Assembly (NCBI GenBank): GCA_031459855.1
Contig: JAVKHP010000001.1
Coordinates: 2,246,906 to 2,310,905 of the forward strand
Source of the DNA: Armatimonadota bacterium
GTDB taxonomy: Bacteria > Sysuimicrobiota > Sysuimicrobiia > Sysuimicrobiales > Humicultoraceae
Reading direction: 5' to 3'
DNA length: 64,000 nucleotides
In this document: in pieces, positions 33,361 through 41,959 of the stretch
How positions within the stretch are numbered: the first letter of the stretch is position 1
Layout of the letters: each line of letters opens with the position of its first letter
The notes under the pieces: generated by a model
The model's database searches: none
The model's input: the letters and a program-made list of their open reading frames with translations, nothing else
What the model was told of the DNA's origin: nothing
Position numbers and translations under genes: made by a program

Positions 33361-33542
33361 GCCCCTCCCGTGCGTGGGACGGTGTGGCCCGCCGCGCGCC
33401 GGCCGCTGTTCCGGACGCGGGCAGGAGCCCCGGAGCGTCACCGCGAATGCGACGGCTGACCCAGCGTGCCGCACGGGGTGCGGCACCCCGCGGGAGAAAC
33501 GCAGAAGGGGAGGAGGTGAGCGAGTCTCGTCGCGTGCCGCAA
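33361..33542. other. Leader upstream of the glmS ribozyme
   Basis: The region between the GT26 gene and the ribozyme contains a perfect hairpin at 33466-33486 (GTGCCGCAC/GTGCGGCAC, 3-base loop) without a T tract, and no clear promoter. With the ribozyme it makes a 457-base gap before glmS. The 5-prime part would be cut away from the mRNA when the ribozyme acts. Confidence 0.5.
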
Positions 33543-33715
33543 GCGCCTGAACCCGACGTCCGTCGGGTTGACGAGGGAGGGGAACTCGGAGCGTTCGGCG
33601 GGTGACCCTAGGCCCGGTCCGGGCCTGCACCACCTCAGCGCATCGCCTCGCGCCTGAGGCAAGGCCGCCTACAAACCCCGGAGGCGACTCCGGCCCAAAG
33701 GGCGGACCAGGACAC
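33543..33715 (+). ncRNA. glmS ribozyme-riboswitch
   Basis: A self-cleaving RNA activated by glucosamine 6-phosphate. The cleavage site is expected between A33542 and G33543 at the start of GCGCC. The P1 helix is AACCCGAC (33550-33557) with GTCGGGTT (33562-33569). It is followed by GACGAGGG, then the conserved core TCGGCGGGTGACC at 33595-33607. A P3-region hairpin is at 33611-33625. The P4 region contains CCGGAG-GCGA-CTCCGG (33678-33693) with the same GCGA tetraloop position as thermophilic Firmicutes examples, closed by GGGCGGACC. It lies about 100 bases before glmS, where cleavage lowers enzyme production. The 3-prime limit is approximate. Confidence 0.93.
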
Positions 33716-33817
33716 GCCAGGCACGTCTTCGCTGCCCGGTCCCATGGGACTACCGGGAAGTGTCGCCGGTTGCCGGCCAGACCGGGCACCCCAGGTTCAC
33801 CGCTGGAGGGTGCACAC

Positions 33818-35665
33818 ATGTGCGGCATCATGGGGTACGTGGGCACACGTCCGGCGCTGCCGATCCTGCTGGACGGTCTGCGCCGGTTGGAGTACCGGGG
33901 CTACGACTCCGCAGGCGTGGCCGTGCTGGAGAACGGACACATCGCGATCCGCAAGGCGGCGGGCAAGCTGCAGCGGCTCGAACAGGTGGTCAGCGTCGCT
34001 CCCCTGGGCGGCTCGGTGGGGATCGGGCACACCCGGTGGGCCACCCACGGGCAACCCACCGACGCCAACGCCCACCCGCACAGCGACTGCACGGGCCGCT
34101 GCGTGGTCATCCACAACGGGATCATCGAGAACTACCTGTCGCTGCGCGAGGCGCTCCAGGCGCAGGGGCACCGGTTCGCCTCCGACACCGACACCGAGGT
34201 GCTGGCGCACCTGATCGAGGCCGCCTACGCCGCGCTGCCGCCCGGCACCCCCGGACGGTTCGAGCTGGCCGTGCGTCAGGCGGTACGCCGGGCACGTGGG
34301 GCCTACGCCATCGTGGTGATGCTGGCCGACGAGCCCGACCGGATCGTCGCCGTGCGCATGATCAGCCCGCTCATCGTGGGCATCGGCCAGGGCGAGATGT
34401 GGCTGGCGTCCGACATCCCCGCGCTGCTCCCCTACACGCGCGACGTCCTGGTGGTCAGCGACGGCGAGATGGCCGTCATCGAGCCGCATCGCGTGCGCCT
34501 GCTGGACCTAGAGGGCCGGCCGGTCGACCGCCGTCCCCAGCACGTCACGTGGGACGCGGAGATGGCCGAGAAGGGCGGGTACCCCCACTTCATGCTCAAG
34601 GAGATCTACGAGCAACCCCGGGCGTTGCAGGACACGATGATGGGCCGCCTGGACCTGGACGACCGGATCGAGCTGGACGGCGTGGTCTTCCCCGACGGTT
34701 TCGTCGAGCGGCTCGAGGGGATCTGGCTCACCGCCTGCGGCACCGCGTACCACGCCGGGCTGGTGGGCCGGCGGCTCATCGAGCAGCTGGCGCGCATTCG
34801 GGTGGAGCCCGACCTGGCGTCGGAGCTCCGCTACCGCGACCCGCTCATCCAGGGGACGACGCTGGCGGTCGCCATCAGCCAGTCGGGCGAGACGGCCGAT
34901 ACGCTGGCGGCCGCGCGGGAGGCTCGGGCCCGCGGCGCCCGGCTGCTGGCCGTGACCAACGTGGTGGGCAGCACGCTGGCCCGCGAGGCCGACGACGTGC
35001 TCTACGTCCGCGCCGGTCCCGAGATCGCCGTGGCGTCCACCAAGGCCTACGTGACCATGCTGGTGGCGATGCAGCTGCTGGCGATCGACCTCGGCCTGCG
35101 CCGCGGTGTGCTGGCCCGCGACGTGGCGCGGCGGCTCGTGGCGGGCCTGCGCCGCCTGCCCCAGCTTGCCCAGGAAGTGCTCCAGCGCGCCGACGCCGTG
35201 GCGGCGCTGGCGGCGCGGCTGGCCCACGTCGAGCATGCGTTCTTCATCGGCCGCGGTCTCGACTACGCCGTGGCCATGGAGGGTTCGCTCAAGCTCAAGG
35301 AGATCTCCTACCTGCACAGCGAGGCGCTGGCCGCCGGCGAGTTGAAGCATGGCACGCTGGCGCTGGTGACGCCGGAGACGCCGGTGTTCGCCCTGGTCAC
35401 CCAGCGGGCGATCTACGAGAAGACCCTGGGCAACATCCAGGAAGTCCGGGCACGGGGCGCGGAGGTCGTCGCCGTCGCCTACGACGACGACGGCGAGATC
35501 GCCAAGCACGCGCACACGGTCCTGCGCATTCCGCCCGTGGACGACCTGCTGGCGCCGGTGCTGGCCATTATCCCCCTGCAGCTGTTCGCCTACCACGTGG
35601 CGGTGCTGCGCGGCCACGACATCGACCAGCCGCGCAACCTCGCCAAGAGCGTGACGGTCGAGTAG
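33818..35665 (+). CDS. glmS: Glutamine-fructose-6-phosphate aminotransferase
   Basis: A 615-residue enzyme making glucosamine 6-phosphate, the first step to UDP-GlcNAc. Cys2 of MCGIMGYVG is the glutaminase nucleophile after removal of Met. The N-terminal domain also has TRWATHGQPTDANAHPH and HNGIIENY. Two SIS sugar-isomerase domains follow (LTACGTAYHAG with ISQSGETADT, and FIGRGLDYAVAMEGSLKLKEISYLHSEA), ending with PRNLAKSVTVE. The ATG at 33818 has GGAGGG 7 bases upstream; an in-frame extension would run through the ribozyme and is rejected. Expression should be controlled by the upstream ribozyme. Confidence 0.97.
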   Translation: MCGIMGYVGTRPALPILLDGLRRLEYRGYDSAGVAVLENGHIAIRKAAGKLQRLEQVVSVAPLGGSVGIGHTRWATHGQPTDANAHPHSDCTGRCVVIHNGIIENYLSLREALQAQGHRFASDTDTEVLAHLIEAAYAALPPGTPGRFELAVRQAVRRARGAYAIVVMLADEPDRIVAVRMISPLIVGIGQGEMWLASDIPALLPYTRDVLVVSDGEMAVIEPHRVRLLDLEGRPVDRRPQHVTWDAEMAEKGGYPHFMLKEIYEQPRALQDTMMGRLDLDDRIELDGVVFPDGFVERLEGIWLTACGTAYHAGLVGRRLIEQLARIRVEPDLASELRYRDPLIQGTTLAVAISQSGETADTLAAAREARARGARLLAVTNVVGSTLAREADDVLYVRAGPEIAVASTKAYVTMLVAMQLLAIDLGLRRGVLARDVARRLVAGLRRLPQLAQEVLQRADAVAALAARLAHVEHAFFIGRGLDYAVAMEGSLKLKEISYLHSEALAAGELKHGTLALVTPETPVFALVTQRAIYEKTLGNIQEVRARGAEVVAVAYDDDGEIAKHAHTVLRIPPVDDLLAPVLAIIPLQLFAYHVAVLRGHDIDQPRNLAKSVTVE

Positions 35666-35797
35666 GCGATCGCCGGCGGCAGCGGACCGCGAGCAGGCCC
35701 AAGGCGCGCCATGCCATCGCTAGGCCGTCTGGGATCATCAGCCCGTCGGTAGGGGCTCCTGCCCTGTGGCGCGAAGCCCTCGAAGGGGGTGAGGAGC

Positions 35798-35962
35798 ATG
35801 ACGATCGACGCCGACCTGCTGCAGATCCTGGCCTGTCCGGTGGACCATGCTCCCGTCGTCCTCGAGGGCGATCGGATCGTGTGCACGCAGTGCGGCCGGC
35901 GCTATCCCATTCGCGACGGCATCCCGCACATGCTCGAAGAGGAAGCCGAGCTGCCGCGATGA
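35798..35962 (+). CDS. Trm112-like small zinc-binding protein
   Basis: A 54-residue protein. It reads MTIDADLLQILACPVDHAPV, then IVCTQCGRRYPIRDGIPHML, the Trm112/YcaR pattern in which cysteines (12, plus CxxC near 34-37) hold a zinc ion and RYPIRDGIPxML ends the domain. One of the usual four cysteines appears replaced (CPVDH). In bacteria the role of these proteins is mostly unknown. GAGGAG is very close to the ATG. The stop overlaps the acpS start (ATGA), so the two are translationally coupled. Confidence 0.82.
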   Translation: MTIDADLLQILACPVDHAPVVLEGDRIVCTQCGRRYPIRDGIPHMLEEEAELPR

Positions 35963-36339
35963 TCGTCGGGGTGGGAGTCGACGTGGTGGAGGTGGCCCGC
36001 ATCCAGCGGGCCATCGCGCGGTGGGGCGATGGGTTCGTGCGCCGGATCTACACGGCGCGGGAGGTGGAGCGGGCCGCCGCGCCCGCGGTGCTGGGCCCCC
36101 GGCTGGCCGCCCGGTTCGCGGCGAAGGAGGCCGTGATGAAGGCCCTCGGCTGCGGCTGGCGTGAGCTCACCTGGCGCGAGATCGAGATCACCCACGACCC
36201 GCAGGGGCGGCCTGTGGTGCGCCTGCATGGCGCGGCACAACGGATCGCCGCGGCCCGCGGGGTCGTCGAGGTGCACGTGGCGCTCTCACACACCCGCGAG
36301 CACGCCATCGCCAACGCCGTGGCGGTCGGCGCCGGGTAA
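35959..36339 (+). CDS. acpS: Holo-[acyl-carrier-protein] synthase
   Basis: A 126-residue phosphopantetheinyl transferase that moves 4-phosphopantetheine from CoA to acyl carrier protein. The two signature motifs are VGVGVDVVEVARIQ (residues 3-16; Asp8 binds magnesium) and RFAAKEAVMKALG (near 54-66; catalytic Glu and Lys), and it ends with VALSHTREHAIANAVA. Length is standard. Translation starts within the stop of the Trm112-like gene. Confidence 0.95.
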   Translation: MIVGVGVDVVEVARIQRAIARWGDGFVRRIYTAREVERAAAPAVLGPRLAARFAAKEAVMKALGCGWRELTWREIEITHDPQGRPVVRLHGAAQRIAAARGVVEVHVALSHTREHAIANAVAVGAG

Positions 36340-36961
36340 ACACGGCAGCACTGGGCCCGGCGCTACCTGCCCGGGGTCGCTGCGCCCGGGTGGCTTGCGA
36401 TCGGCGACATGCCCACGGTAGACGGCGTGCGAGGCATGCGATGTGGCGATCACAGCTGGCACGTCACGTGCCGCCTGGGGCGTGCACTGCATGAGCCGCC
36501 CGCTAGATGCGCTTGTGCCGACAACCCCTCGAGGAGGTGGCGACCCGTAGCCCGTAGGGAGTGTGGTTGGTCACTACCCCGCGCGCCAAGCGCGGATCCC
36601 AGCGGGGCGCGCGAACACCGCGAACACAAAGCACAGGAAGAGGGGCGCTCGCTTTCTCCGACTTTTCACCGTCTTCGGCTGCGCCGCCGGGCCGTACCGC
36701 CATCGAGCTGATCTCGGGAGTTACCCCCCAAGAAGACCGTCAGGCTCTCGGGCTCCACGTACGCAGCGTTTGACTCGGCTACTTCGCCGTTAGGCTTGCG
36801 CCCCTCTGCCAGCGAACCTATCACGAGGTTCCGGAGATCGTCAAGCCCCAACGATTGTTCCCATCTTGTGGATTGTGTGGGCACGGGCGCTGGGGGATCA
36901 TGGAGAGGAAAGGGCGGCATGCAGCCAGAAGCCAGGGCTATTGGACGCTCCGCGACGAACG
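36340..36961. other. 622-base intergenic region, lower GC in its second half
   Basis: No recognisable gene family was found. The first half is GC-rich. Around 36575-36616 a long inverted repeat is visible (CCCCGCGCGCC near 36577 and GGGGCGCGCG near 36604). From about 36620 the composition is AT-richer, and the minus strand has an 84-codon open frame (36666-36920) whose reading GSLAEGRKPNGEVAESNAAY looks protein-like but is unidentified. A small hairpin (GAACCT/AGGTTC) lies at 36814-36831. It may hold a decayed or acquired small gene. Confidence 0.45.
36666..36920 (-). CDS. Unidentified small reading frame
   Basis: An 84-residue minus-strand frame with protein-like composition in its middle (LGLDDLRNLVIGSLAEGRKP, then ESNAAYVEPESLTVFLGGNS) and an arginine-rich end. 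I do not recognise the family. No convincing ribosome site or promoter is seen, and the start is a guess. It is opposite in direction to both flanking genes and lower in GC than they are. It may be a real small gene, a remnant or chance. Confidence 0.25.
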   Translation of the reverse strand: MPPFPLHDPPAPVPTQSTRWEQSLGLDDLRNLVIGSLAEGRKPNGEVAESNAAYVEPESLTVFLGGNSRDQLDGGTARRRSRRR

Positions 36962-38539
36962 ATGCGTGTACCCACCAGCCAGCAGATGGCGATCCTGGAC
37001 CGTCGTACCGCCGACGAGTTCGGCGTGCCCACGCTCCTGCTCATGGAGGCGGCGGGCCGACGGGTGGCCGACGCGGCGTGCCGGCTCGTCGGCGGTGGCA
37101 TGCCGTCGGTGGTCGTCATCGCCGGCAAGGGCAACAACGGCGGCGACGGGCTGGTGGCCGCACGGGTGCTCGCGGGGCTCGGCTGGCAGGTCCGCGTGTT
37201 CCTGGTGGCCCGGGACGCCGAGGTCACCGGCGATGCAGCCGTCAACCTTCGAGCCGCGCGTCATGCGGGCGTCGAGGTGGCCAACCTCGACAGCACCGGC
37301 GCGCGCGGTCTGGCCCCGGTCCTGGCAGCGGCAGACCTGATCATCGACGGTCTGTTCGGCACCGGCTTTCGGGGCCCCGCGGTCGGCCTGGCCGCCGCGG
37401 CGATCGAGGCGATGAACGCCTCACGCCGGCCCGTGCTGGCCATCGATATCCCCTCGGGGGTGCACGGTGACACCGGTCAGGTCGACGGGCCAGCGGTCCG
37501 AGCCCGCGCCACGGTGACGATGGGCTTGCCCAAGCTGGGGCTGGTCCTCCTGCCCGGGGCCGAGTACGCGGGGCGCGTCTGGGTGGCCAGCGTCGGGCAT
37601 CCCCGCCGCCTGCTCGAGAGCCCGGAGATCACCACCCATCTCGTGACGCGCGCCATGGTGGACGCCGCGATCCCCCCTCGCCCCGCCCAGGCCCACAAGG
37701 GGCAGTTCGGCAGGGTGCTGATCGTGGCCGGCGCGGTGGGGTACACCGGCGCGCCGTCGCTGGCGGCAGCTGGCGCGCTGCGGGCCGGCGCAGGCCTGGT
37801 GCGACTGGCGGTCCCGGCGGGCATCTACCCGATCGTGGCCACGGCCGTGATCGAGGGCATGCCGGTGCCCCTCGCCGACGAGGAAGGGGCGCTGGCGCCG
37901 TCGGCGTGGGAGCAGATCGCGGCACTCGCCGCCGACGCCGACGTGGTCGCGGCCGGCCCGGGGTTGTCGCGCATGCCAGGACCCCGGCAGGTCGTGAGGC
38001 AGCTGGTGGCAGACAGCCGACGGCCGCTCGTGCTGGACGCCGACGCTCTCAACTGCCTCGCCGACGAGCCGGACGTGCTGCGTGTGACCCGGGTGCCGGT
38101 CGTGCTCACGCCCCACCCCGGCGAGCTGGCGCGGCTGACCGGTACGACGACCGAGGCCATCCGGCGCGACCGGCTGGCCGCGGCGCGTGAGGCCGCTGCG
38201 CGGTTCCGCGCGGTGGTCGTGTTGAAGGGGGCGCGCACGATCGTGGCCTCGCCCGAGGGCGAGGCGTTCGTGGTGCCCACGGGGAATCCGGGGATGGCCA
38301 CGGGAGGGATGGGCGACGTCTTAACCGGGGCGATCGCCGCGCTGATCGGGCAGGGGCTGGCACCGCTGACCGCGGCGTGGGTGGGGGCCTACCTCCACGG
38401 GCTGGCAGGAGATCTGGCCGCGCGGGCCAGCGGGCCGGCCGGGCTGCTGGCCCGTGACGTGGCTGCCGCCCTGCCACACGCGCTGGGCGCCGTCCGGCGA
38501 GGCGAGGTGGAGGAGGTCGTGCAGAGCGAACCATGGTGA
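36962..38539 (+). CDS. nnrD: Bifunctional NAD(P)H-hydrate epimerase/dehydratase
   Basis: A 525-residue fused repair enzyme. The N-terminal NnrE domain (about residues 1-215; VVVIAGKGNNGGDGLVAARVL, then DGLFGTGFRGP and AIDIPSGVHGDTGQ) epimerises damaged NAD(P)HX. The C-terminal NnrD domain (about 230-525; HKGQFGRVLIVAGAVGYTGAP, LTPHPGELARLTG, NPGMATGGMGDVLTGAIAAL) dehydrates it back to NAD(P)H using ATP or ADP. The ATG at 36962 gives the normal N-terminus. The stop lies inside the first codons of pheA. Confidence 0.93.
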   Translation: MRVPTSQQMAILDRRTADEFGVPTLLLMEAAGRRVADAACRLVGGGMPSVVVIAGKGNNGGDGLVAARVLAGLGWQVRVFLVARDAEVTGDAAVNLRAARHAGVEVANLDSTGARGLAPVLAAADLIIDGLFGTGFRGPAVGLAAAAIEAMNASRRPVLAIDIPSGVHGDTGQVDGPAVRARATVTMGLPKLGLVLLPGAEYAGRVWVASVGHPRRLLESPEITTHLVTRAMVDAAIPPRPAQAHKGQFGRVLIVAGAVGYTGAPSLAAAGALRAGAGLVRLAVPAGIYPIVATAVIEGMPVPLADEEGALAPSAWEQIAALAADADVVAAGPGLSRMPGPRQVVRQLVADSRRPLVLDADALNCLADEPDVLRVTRVPVVLTPHPGELARLTGTTTEAIRRDRLAAAREAAARFRAVVVLKGARTIVASPEGEAFVVPTGNPGMATGGMGDVLTGAIAALIGQGLAPLTAAWVGAYLHGLAGDLAARASGPAGLLARDVAAALPHALGAVRRGEVEEVVQSEPW

Positions 38540-39351
38540 TGCGGGTGGCGTTTCAGGGCGAGCCAGGCGCCTACAGCGAGGTCGCGGCGCTGGAGCAGTT
38601 CGGCACCATCACCCCCGTGCCGTGTCGCTCCCTGGCCGACGTCTTCGACGCCGTCGAGGGTGGGGCTGCCGACCGGGGGATCGTGCCCGTGGAGAACTCC
38701 CAGGCCGGCAGCATCAACGAGACCTACGACCTGCTGGTACGCCGCAGCCTGCACATCGTCGGCGAGCGCAACCTGCGCATCGAGCACTGCCTGCTGGCCC
38801 TCCCCGAGGACACGCTCGAGACGATCCGCGCCGTCTGCTCACACCCCCAGGCCCTGGCGCAGTGCGACGCGTACTTGAGCCGCATGGGCTGGGAGGTCGT
38901 GGCCACCTACGACACCGCCGGCAGCGCGAAGCTCGTGGCCACCGAGCGGCGACGCGGCGTGGCCGCCATCGCGAGCCGTCGCGCCGCGGAGCTCTACGGG
39001 CTGCGCATCCTGGCCGAGCACATCGAGACGAATCCGGTGAACTACACGCGGTTCCTGGCCCTGGCGCTGACGCCGGCTCCCCCGGCCGCCCGCGCCAAGA
39101 CGTCGGTGGTGTTCACGACGGCCAACGTGCCGGGCGCGCTCTACCGCGCGCTGGGCACGTTCGCCACGCGCAACATCAACCTCACCAAGCTCGAGTCGCG
39201 CCCGCGGCGCGACCGGCCCTGGGAGTACCTGTTCTACGTGGACTTCGAGGCGCACAAGGACTCGCCCGAGGGGCGCGCGGCACTCGCCGAGCTCGCTGGG
39301 GTCACGGCGTTCCTGCGCGTGCTCGGCTCGTACCCGCGCGCCGACGAGTGA
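38533..39351 (+). CDS. pheA: Prephenate dehydratase with ACT domain
   Basis: A 272-residue monofunctional enzyme converting prephenate to phenylpyruvate for phenylalanine synthesis. The catalytic domain has VAFQGEPGAYSEVAA, VPVENSQAGSINETYDLL, CSHPQALAQC and IETNPVNYTRFLAL (the Thr of the NxTRF motif). The C-terminal ACT domain (KTSVVFTTANVPGALYRAL, then ESRPRRDRPWEYLFYVD) binds phenylalanine for feedback inhibition. Starts at 38533 or 38539 both fit. It overlaps the gene on each side by a few bases. Confidence 0.95.
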   Translation: MVMRVAFQGEPGAYSEVAALEQFGTITPVPCRSLADVFDAVEGGAADRGIVPVENSQAGSINETYDLLVRRSLHIVGERNLRIEHCLLALPEDTLETIRAVCSHPQALAQCDAYLSRMGWEVVATYDTAGSAKLVATERRRGVAAIASRRAAELYGLRILAEHIETNPVNYTRFLALALTPAPPAARAKTSVVFTTANVPGALYRALGTFATRNINLTKLESRPRRDRPWEYLFYVDFEAHKDSPEGRAALAELAGVTAFLRVLGSYPRADE

Positions 39352-40976
39352 CGGCCGCGGTGGGGCGCTGGCCGCGCCTGCTGCCGCTGGGCGACCGCGG
39401 CCTGCTCGTCGAGTTCGGGGCCGAGGTCTCGCCGGAGGTCAACGCGCTGGTGCGGGGTGCCGAGCCACTCCTGGCCCGTCTGCCGGGCGTCAGCGAGACC
39501 GTGCCGGCGTTTCGGTCGCTCCTGCTCGTCTATGATCCCTTCCGCACGACCTTCGACCGGCTGGCCGAGTATGTGGAAGCCGTGGCCCGCGGTGTGCGCC
39601 CGGCACCCGACGAGGGTGGCCAGCTCCTCGAGGTCCCCGTGGCCTATGGCGGTGCCTGGGGGCCAGACCTGGAAGCGGTGGCTGCCGCGCTGGGCCTGTC
39701 CCAGGCCGACGTGGTCGCACTGCACACCGGGACGATCTACCGCGTCTACATGCTGGGGTTTGCGCCAGGGTTCCCCTACCTTGGCCTCCTGCCCGAGGCG
39801 CTGCGCCTCCCGCGTCGCGCCACCCCGCGGACGCGCGTCCCCACGGGCAGCGTCGCCATCGCCGACGCGTTCACGGGCATCTACCCGCAGGACACGGCTG
39901 GGGGCTGGCATCTCCTGGGACGCACCCCCCTGCGGCTGTTCGACCCGTCGGGGAAGACCCCGTTTCTGCTGGCACCTGGCGACAGGGTGCGGTTCGTGGC
40001 CTGCCCGGACATCGAGATGGGCCCGGCAGAGGAGCCGCCGCCGTTCGCGCCGCGGCGGCCCGTGTTCGAGGTGCTGGAGCCCGGCTTGATGACCACGCTG
40101 CAGGACGCCGGCCGCACAGGGTGGCGGCGCTACGGGGTGCCGGTTTCCGGCCCGATGGACCGCAGAGCGCATGCCGCGGCCAACCTCGCCGTGGGCAACG
40201 CACCGGGTGAGGCGGCGCTGGAGATGACCTTCCCGGGGCCGAAACTGCGCGCGGTGGCGGACGCCCTCATCGCCGTGGCGGGTGCGGATCTGGGCGCGCG
40301 CCTCAACCACACGGACCTGGACCACGGGCAGCCGGTCAGGGTTCGGCCCGGCGACCTGTTCACGCTGACTGCCCCCCGCAGCGGCCAGTGGCTCTACCTG
40401 GCGGTCGCAGGAGGCCTGGACGGCCCCCAGGTGCTGGGCAGCCGGGCAACGTGGACGCGCGGCGGCCCGCGCGGCCCGCTCGGTCGGCCGGTCCGGGCAG
40501 GAGACCTCCTGGGTGTGCGAGAAGGACCCGCCGGCCCGCGGCGGGCCCGGCCCGTACCGCTTATCGCCCGGGGACGCACGCTGACCGCGCGCGTGGTGTT
40601 GGGGCCGCAGGCCGACGCGTTCACGCCCGAGGGGCTGGCCGCGCTCCTGGGCGGGACGTACGAGGTGACCGTGCAGCGGGACCGCAGCGGCGCGCGCCTG
40701 CGCGGCGTGCCGGTACGTCATCGAGTGGGTGCCGACATCGCGTCCGATGGCCTGCTGCCCGGGGCCATCCAGGTGCCGGCCGATGGCGGGCCCGTCGTGA
40801 TCTTCGCCGATGGGCCGACCACGGGCGGGTACACGAAGGCCGCGGCGGTGGTCAGCGCCGACGTGGATGCGCTGGCGCAACTCGCCCCTGGCGACCGCGT
40901 GCGCTTCCAGGCCGTGACGGTGGCGCAGGCGCACGCCCTGCTGCGCGCCGCCGAGGAGGAGACCGGGTGCAGCTAG
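39348..40976 (+). CDS. Fused 5-oxoprolinase subunits PxpB-PxpC
   Basis: A 542-residue fusion. Residues about 1-225 are the KipI/PxpB domain (LLPLGDRGLLVEFG, then LGFAPGFPYLG, VPTGSVAIADAFTGIYP and GGWHLLGRTP). Residues about 235-542 are the KipA/PxpC biotin-dependent carboxylase-like domain (VLEPGLMTTLQDAGRTGWRR, GVPVSGPMDRRAHAAANLAVGN, PTTGGYTKAAAVVSAD). With PxpA the proteins hydrolyse 5-oxoproline, a damage product of glutamine, using ATP. No pxpA is adjacent. The GTG start overlaps the pheA stop (GTGA). Older annotations call this allophanate hydrolase or urea amidolyase-related. Confidence 0.88.
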   Translation: MTAAVGRWPRLLPLGDRGLLVEFGAEVSPEVNALVRGAEPLLARLPGVSETVPAFRSLLLVYDPFRTTFDRLAEYVEAVARGVRPAPDEGGQLLEVPVAYGGAWGPDLEAVAAALGLSQADVVALHTGTIYRVYMLGFAPGFPYLGLLPEALRLPRRATPRTRVPTGSVAIADAFTGIYPQDTAGGWHLLGRTPLRLFDPSGKTPFLLAPGDRVRFVACPDIEMGPAEEPPPFAPRRPVFEVLEPGLMTTLQDAGRTGWRRYGVPVSGPMDRRAHAAANLAVGNAPGEAALEMTFPGPKLRAVADALIAVAGADLGARLNHTDLDHGQPVRVRPGDLFTLTAPRSGQWLYLAVAGGLDGPQVLGSRATWTRGGPRGPLGRPVRAGDLLGVREGPAGPRRARPVPLIARGRTLTARVVLGPQADAFTPEGLAALLGGTYEVTVQRDRSGARLRGVPVRHRVGADIASDGLLPGAIQVPADGGPVVIFADGPTTGGYTKAAAVVSADVDALAQLAPGDRVRFQAVTVAQAHALLRAAEEETGCS

Positions 40977-41959
40977 GACGCCTGCCACGGCTGCGACTGG
41001 CGACCCTGCCCACGCCGCTGGAGGAGATGCCCACGCTGTCGGCCTACCTGGGCGGTCCGCGCCTGCTGGTGAAGCGCGACGACATGACCGGCCTGGCGTT
41101 CGGCGGCAACAAGGTCCGCAAGCTCGAGTACCTGCTGGGCGAGGCGGTCGATCGGGGCTGCGACGTGGTGGTGACGGTGGGTGCCGCCCAGTCCAACCAC
41201 GCCCGGGCGACGGCCGCTGCCGCGCGGCGCCTGGGGCTCGACGCGGTCCTCGTCCTCACTGGCGACGAGCCCCTGGAGCGGCAGGGCAACTTGCTGCTGG
41301 ACACCATCTTCGGCGCTGATATCCGCATCGTGGACATCGACGACGACTACGTGCTGATGGGCGTCGTGGAAGACATCGCCCGCGACCTGCAGCGGCGCGG
41401 GCGCGCGCCGTACGTGATTCCCCCTGGGGGGAGCGCGGCGCTGGGGGCCGCGGCGTACGCCAACGCGGGCCTGGAGCTCCTCGACCAGCTCAACACCCGC
41501 GGGATCCACGCCGACGCCATCGTCCACGCCACCGGCACCGGGGGCACCCAGGCAGGCCTGTACACGGCGTGCCGGTTGATGCAGACGCGGATGGAGATCG
41601 TCGGGGTGAGCGCCGGTCCCTCGCGCGACGTCGCGACCGCGCGGGTACGCAGCCTGGTCGAGGACCTGTGCGGGTTGCTGGGTATTGACTGGCGGCCGCA
41701 CCCGGATGATATCGTCGTAACGGACGAGTACGTCGGCGAAGGGTACGCCGTCGCGACTCCCGAGGGGCTGGATGCCATCCGCCTGGTCGCCCGCACGGAG
41801 GGCCTGCTGCTCGACCCCGTCTACACCGGCAAGGCGATGGCTGGGTTGATCGACCAGGTGCGGCGCGGCCGGTTCCGCCCGGACCAGAACGTCGTCTTCT
41901 GGCACACCGGCGGCCAGCCCGCGCTCTTCGCGTACGCGACCGCCCTCCGCGAGGGATGA
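40967..41959 (+). CDS. D-cysteine desulfhydrase/ACC deaminase family PLP enzyme
   Basis: A 330-residue fold-type II pyridoxal-phosphate enzyme. The cofactor lysine is expected at Lys49 in GLAFGGNKVRKLEYL. Further family motifs are VGAAQSNHARATAAAA, the phosphate-binding ATGTGGTQAGL and YTGKAMAGLI, ending VVFWHTGGQPALFAY. The family degrades D-cysteine to pyruvate, sulphide and ammonia or opens 1-aminocyclopropane-1-carboxylate; sequence favours the D-cysteine group only weakly. The GTG overlaps the PxpBC gene by 10 bases. Confidence 0.88.
   Translation: MQLGRLPRLRLATLPTPLEEMPTLSAYLGGPRLLVKRDDMTGLAFGGNKVRKLEYLLGEAVDRGCDVVVTVGAAQSNHARATAAAARRLGLDAVLVLTGDEPLERQGNLLLDTIFGADIRIVDIDDDYVLMGVVEDIARDLQRRGRAPYVIPPGGSAALGAAAYANAGLELLDQLNTRGIHADAIVHATGTGGTQAGLYTACRLMQTRMEIVGVSAGPSRDVATARVRSLVEDLCGLLGIDWRPHPDDIVVTDEYVGEGYAVATPEGLDAIRLVARTEGLLLDPVYTGKAMAGLIDQVRRGRFRPDQNVVFWHTGGQPALFAYATALREG

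Noticed and set aside
33466..33486. Intrinsic terminator between the GT26 gene and glmS
   Set aside because: The 9-bp hairpin is perfect but is not followed by a T tract, so termination is not supported.
33602..33817. N-terminal extension of GlmS through the leader
   Set aside because: The extension would translate the core of the glmS ribozyme, and GlmS needs its Cys2 at the N-terminus, as given by the ATG at 33818.
36560..36660. tRNA or other stable RNA gene
   Set aside because: Inverted repeats are present, but no cloverleaf, T-loop consensus or CCA end can be built, and no known RNA motif was recognised.
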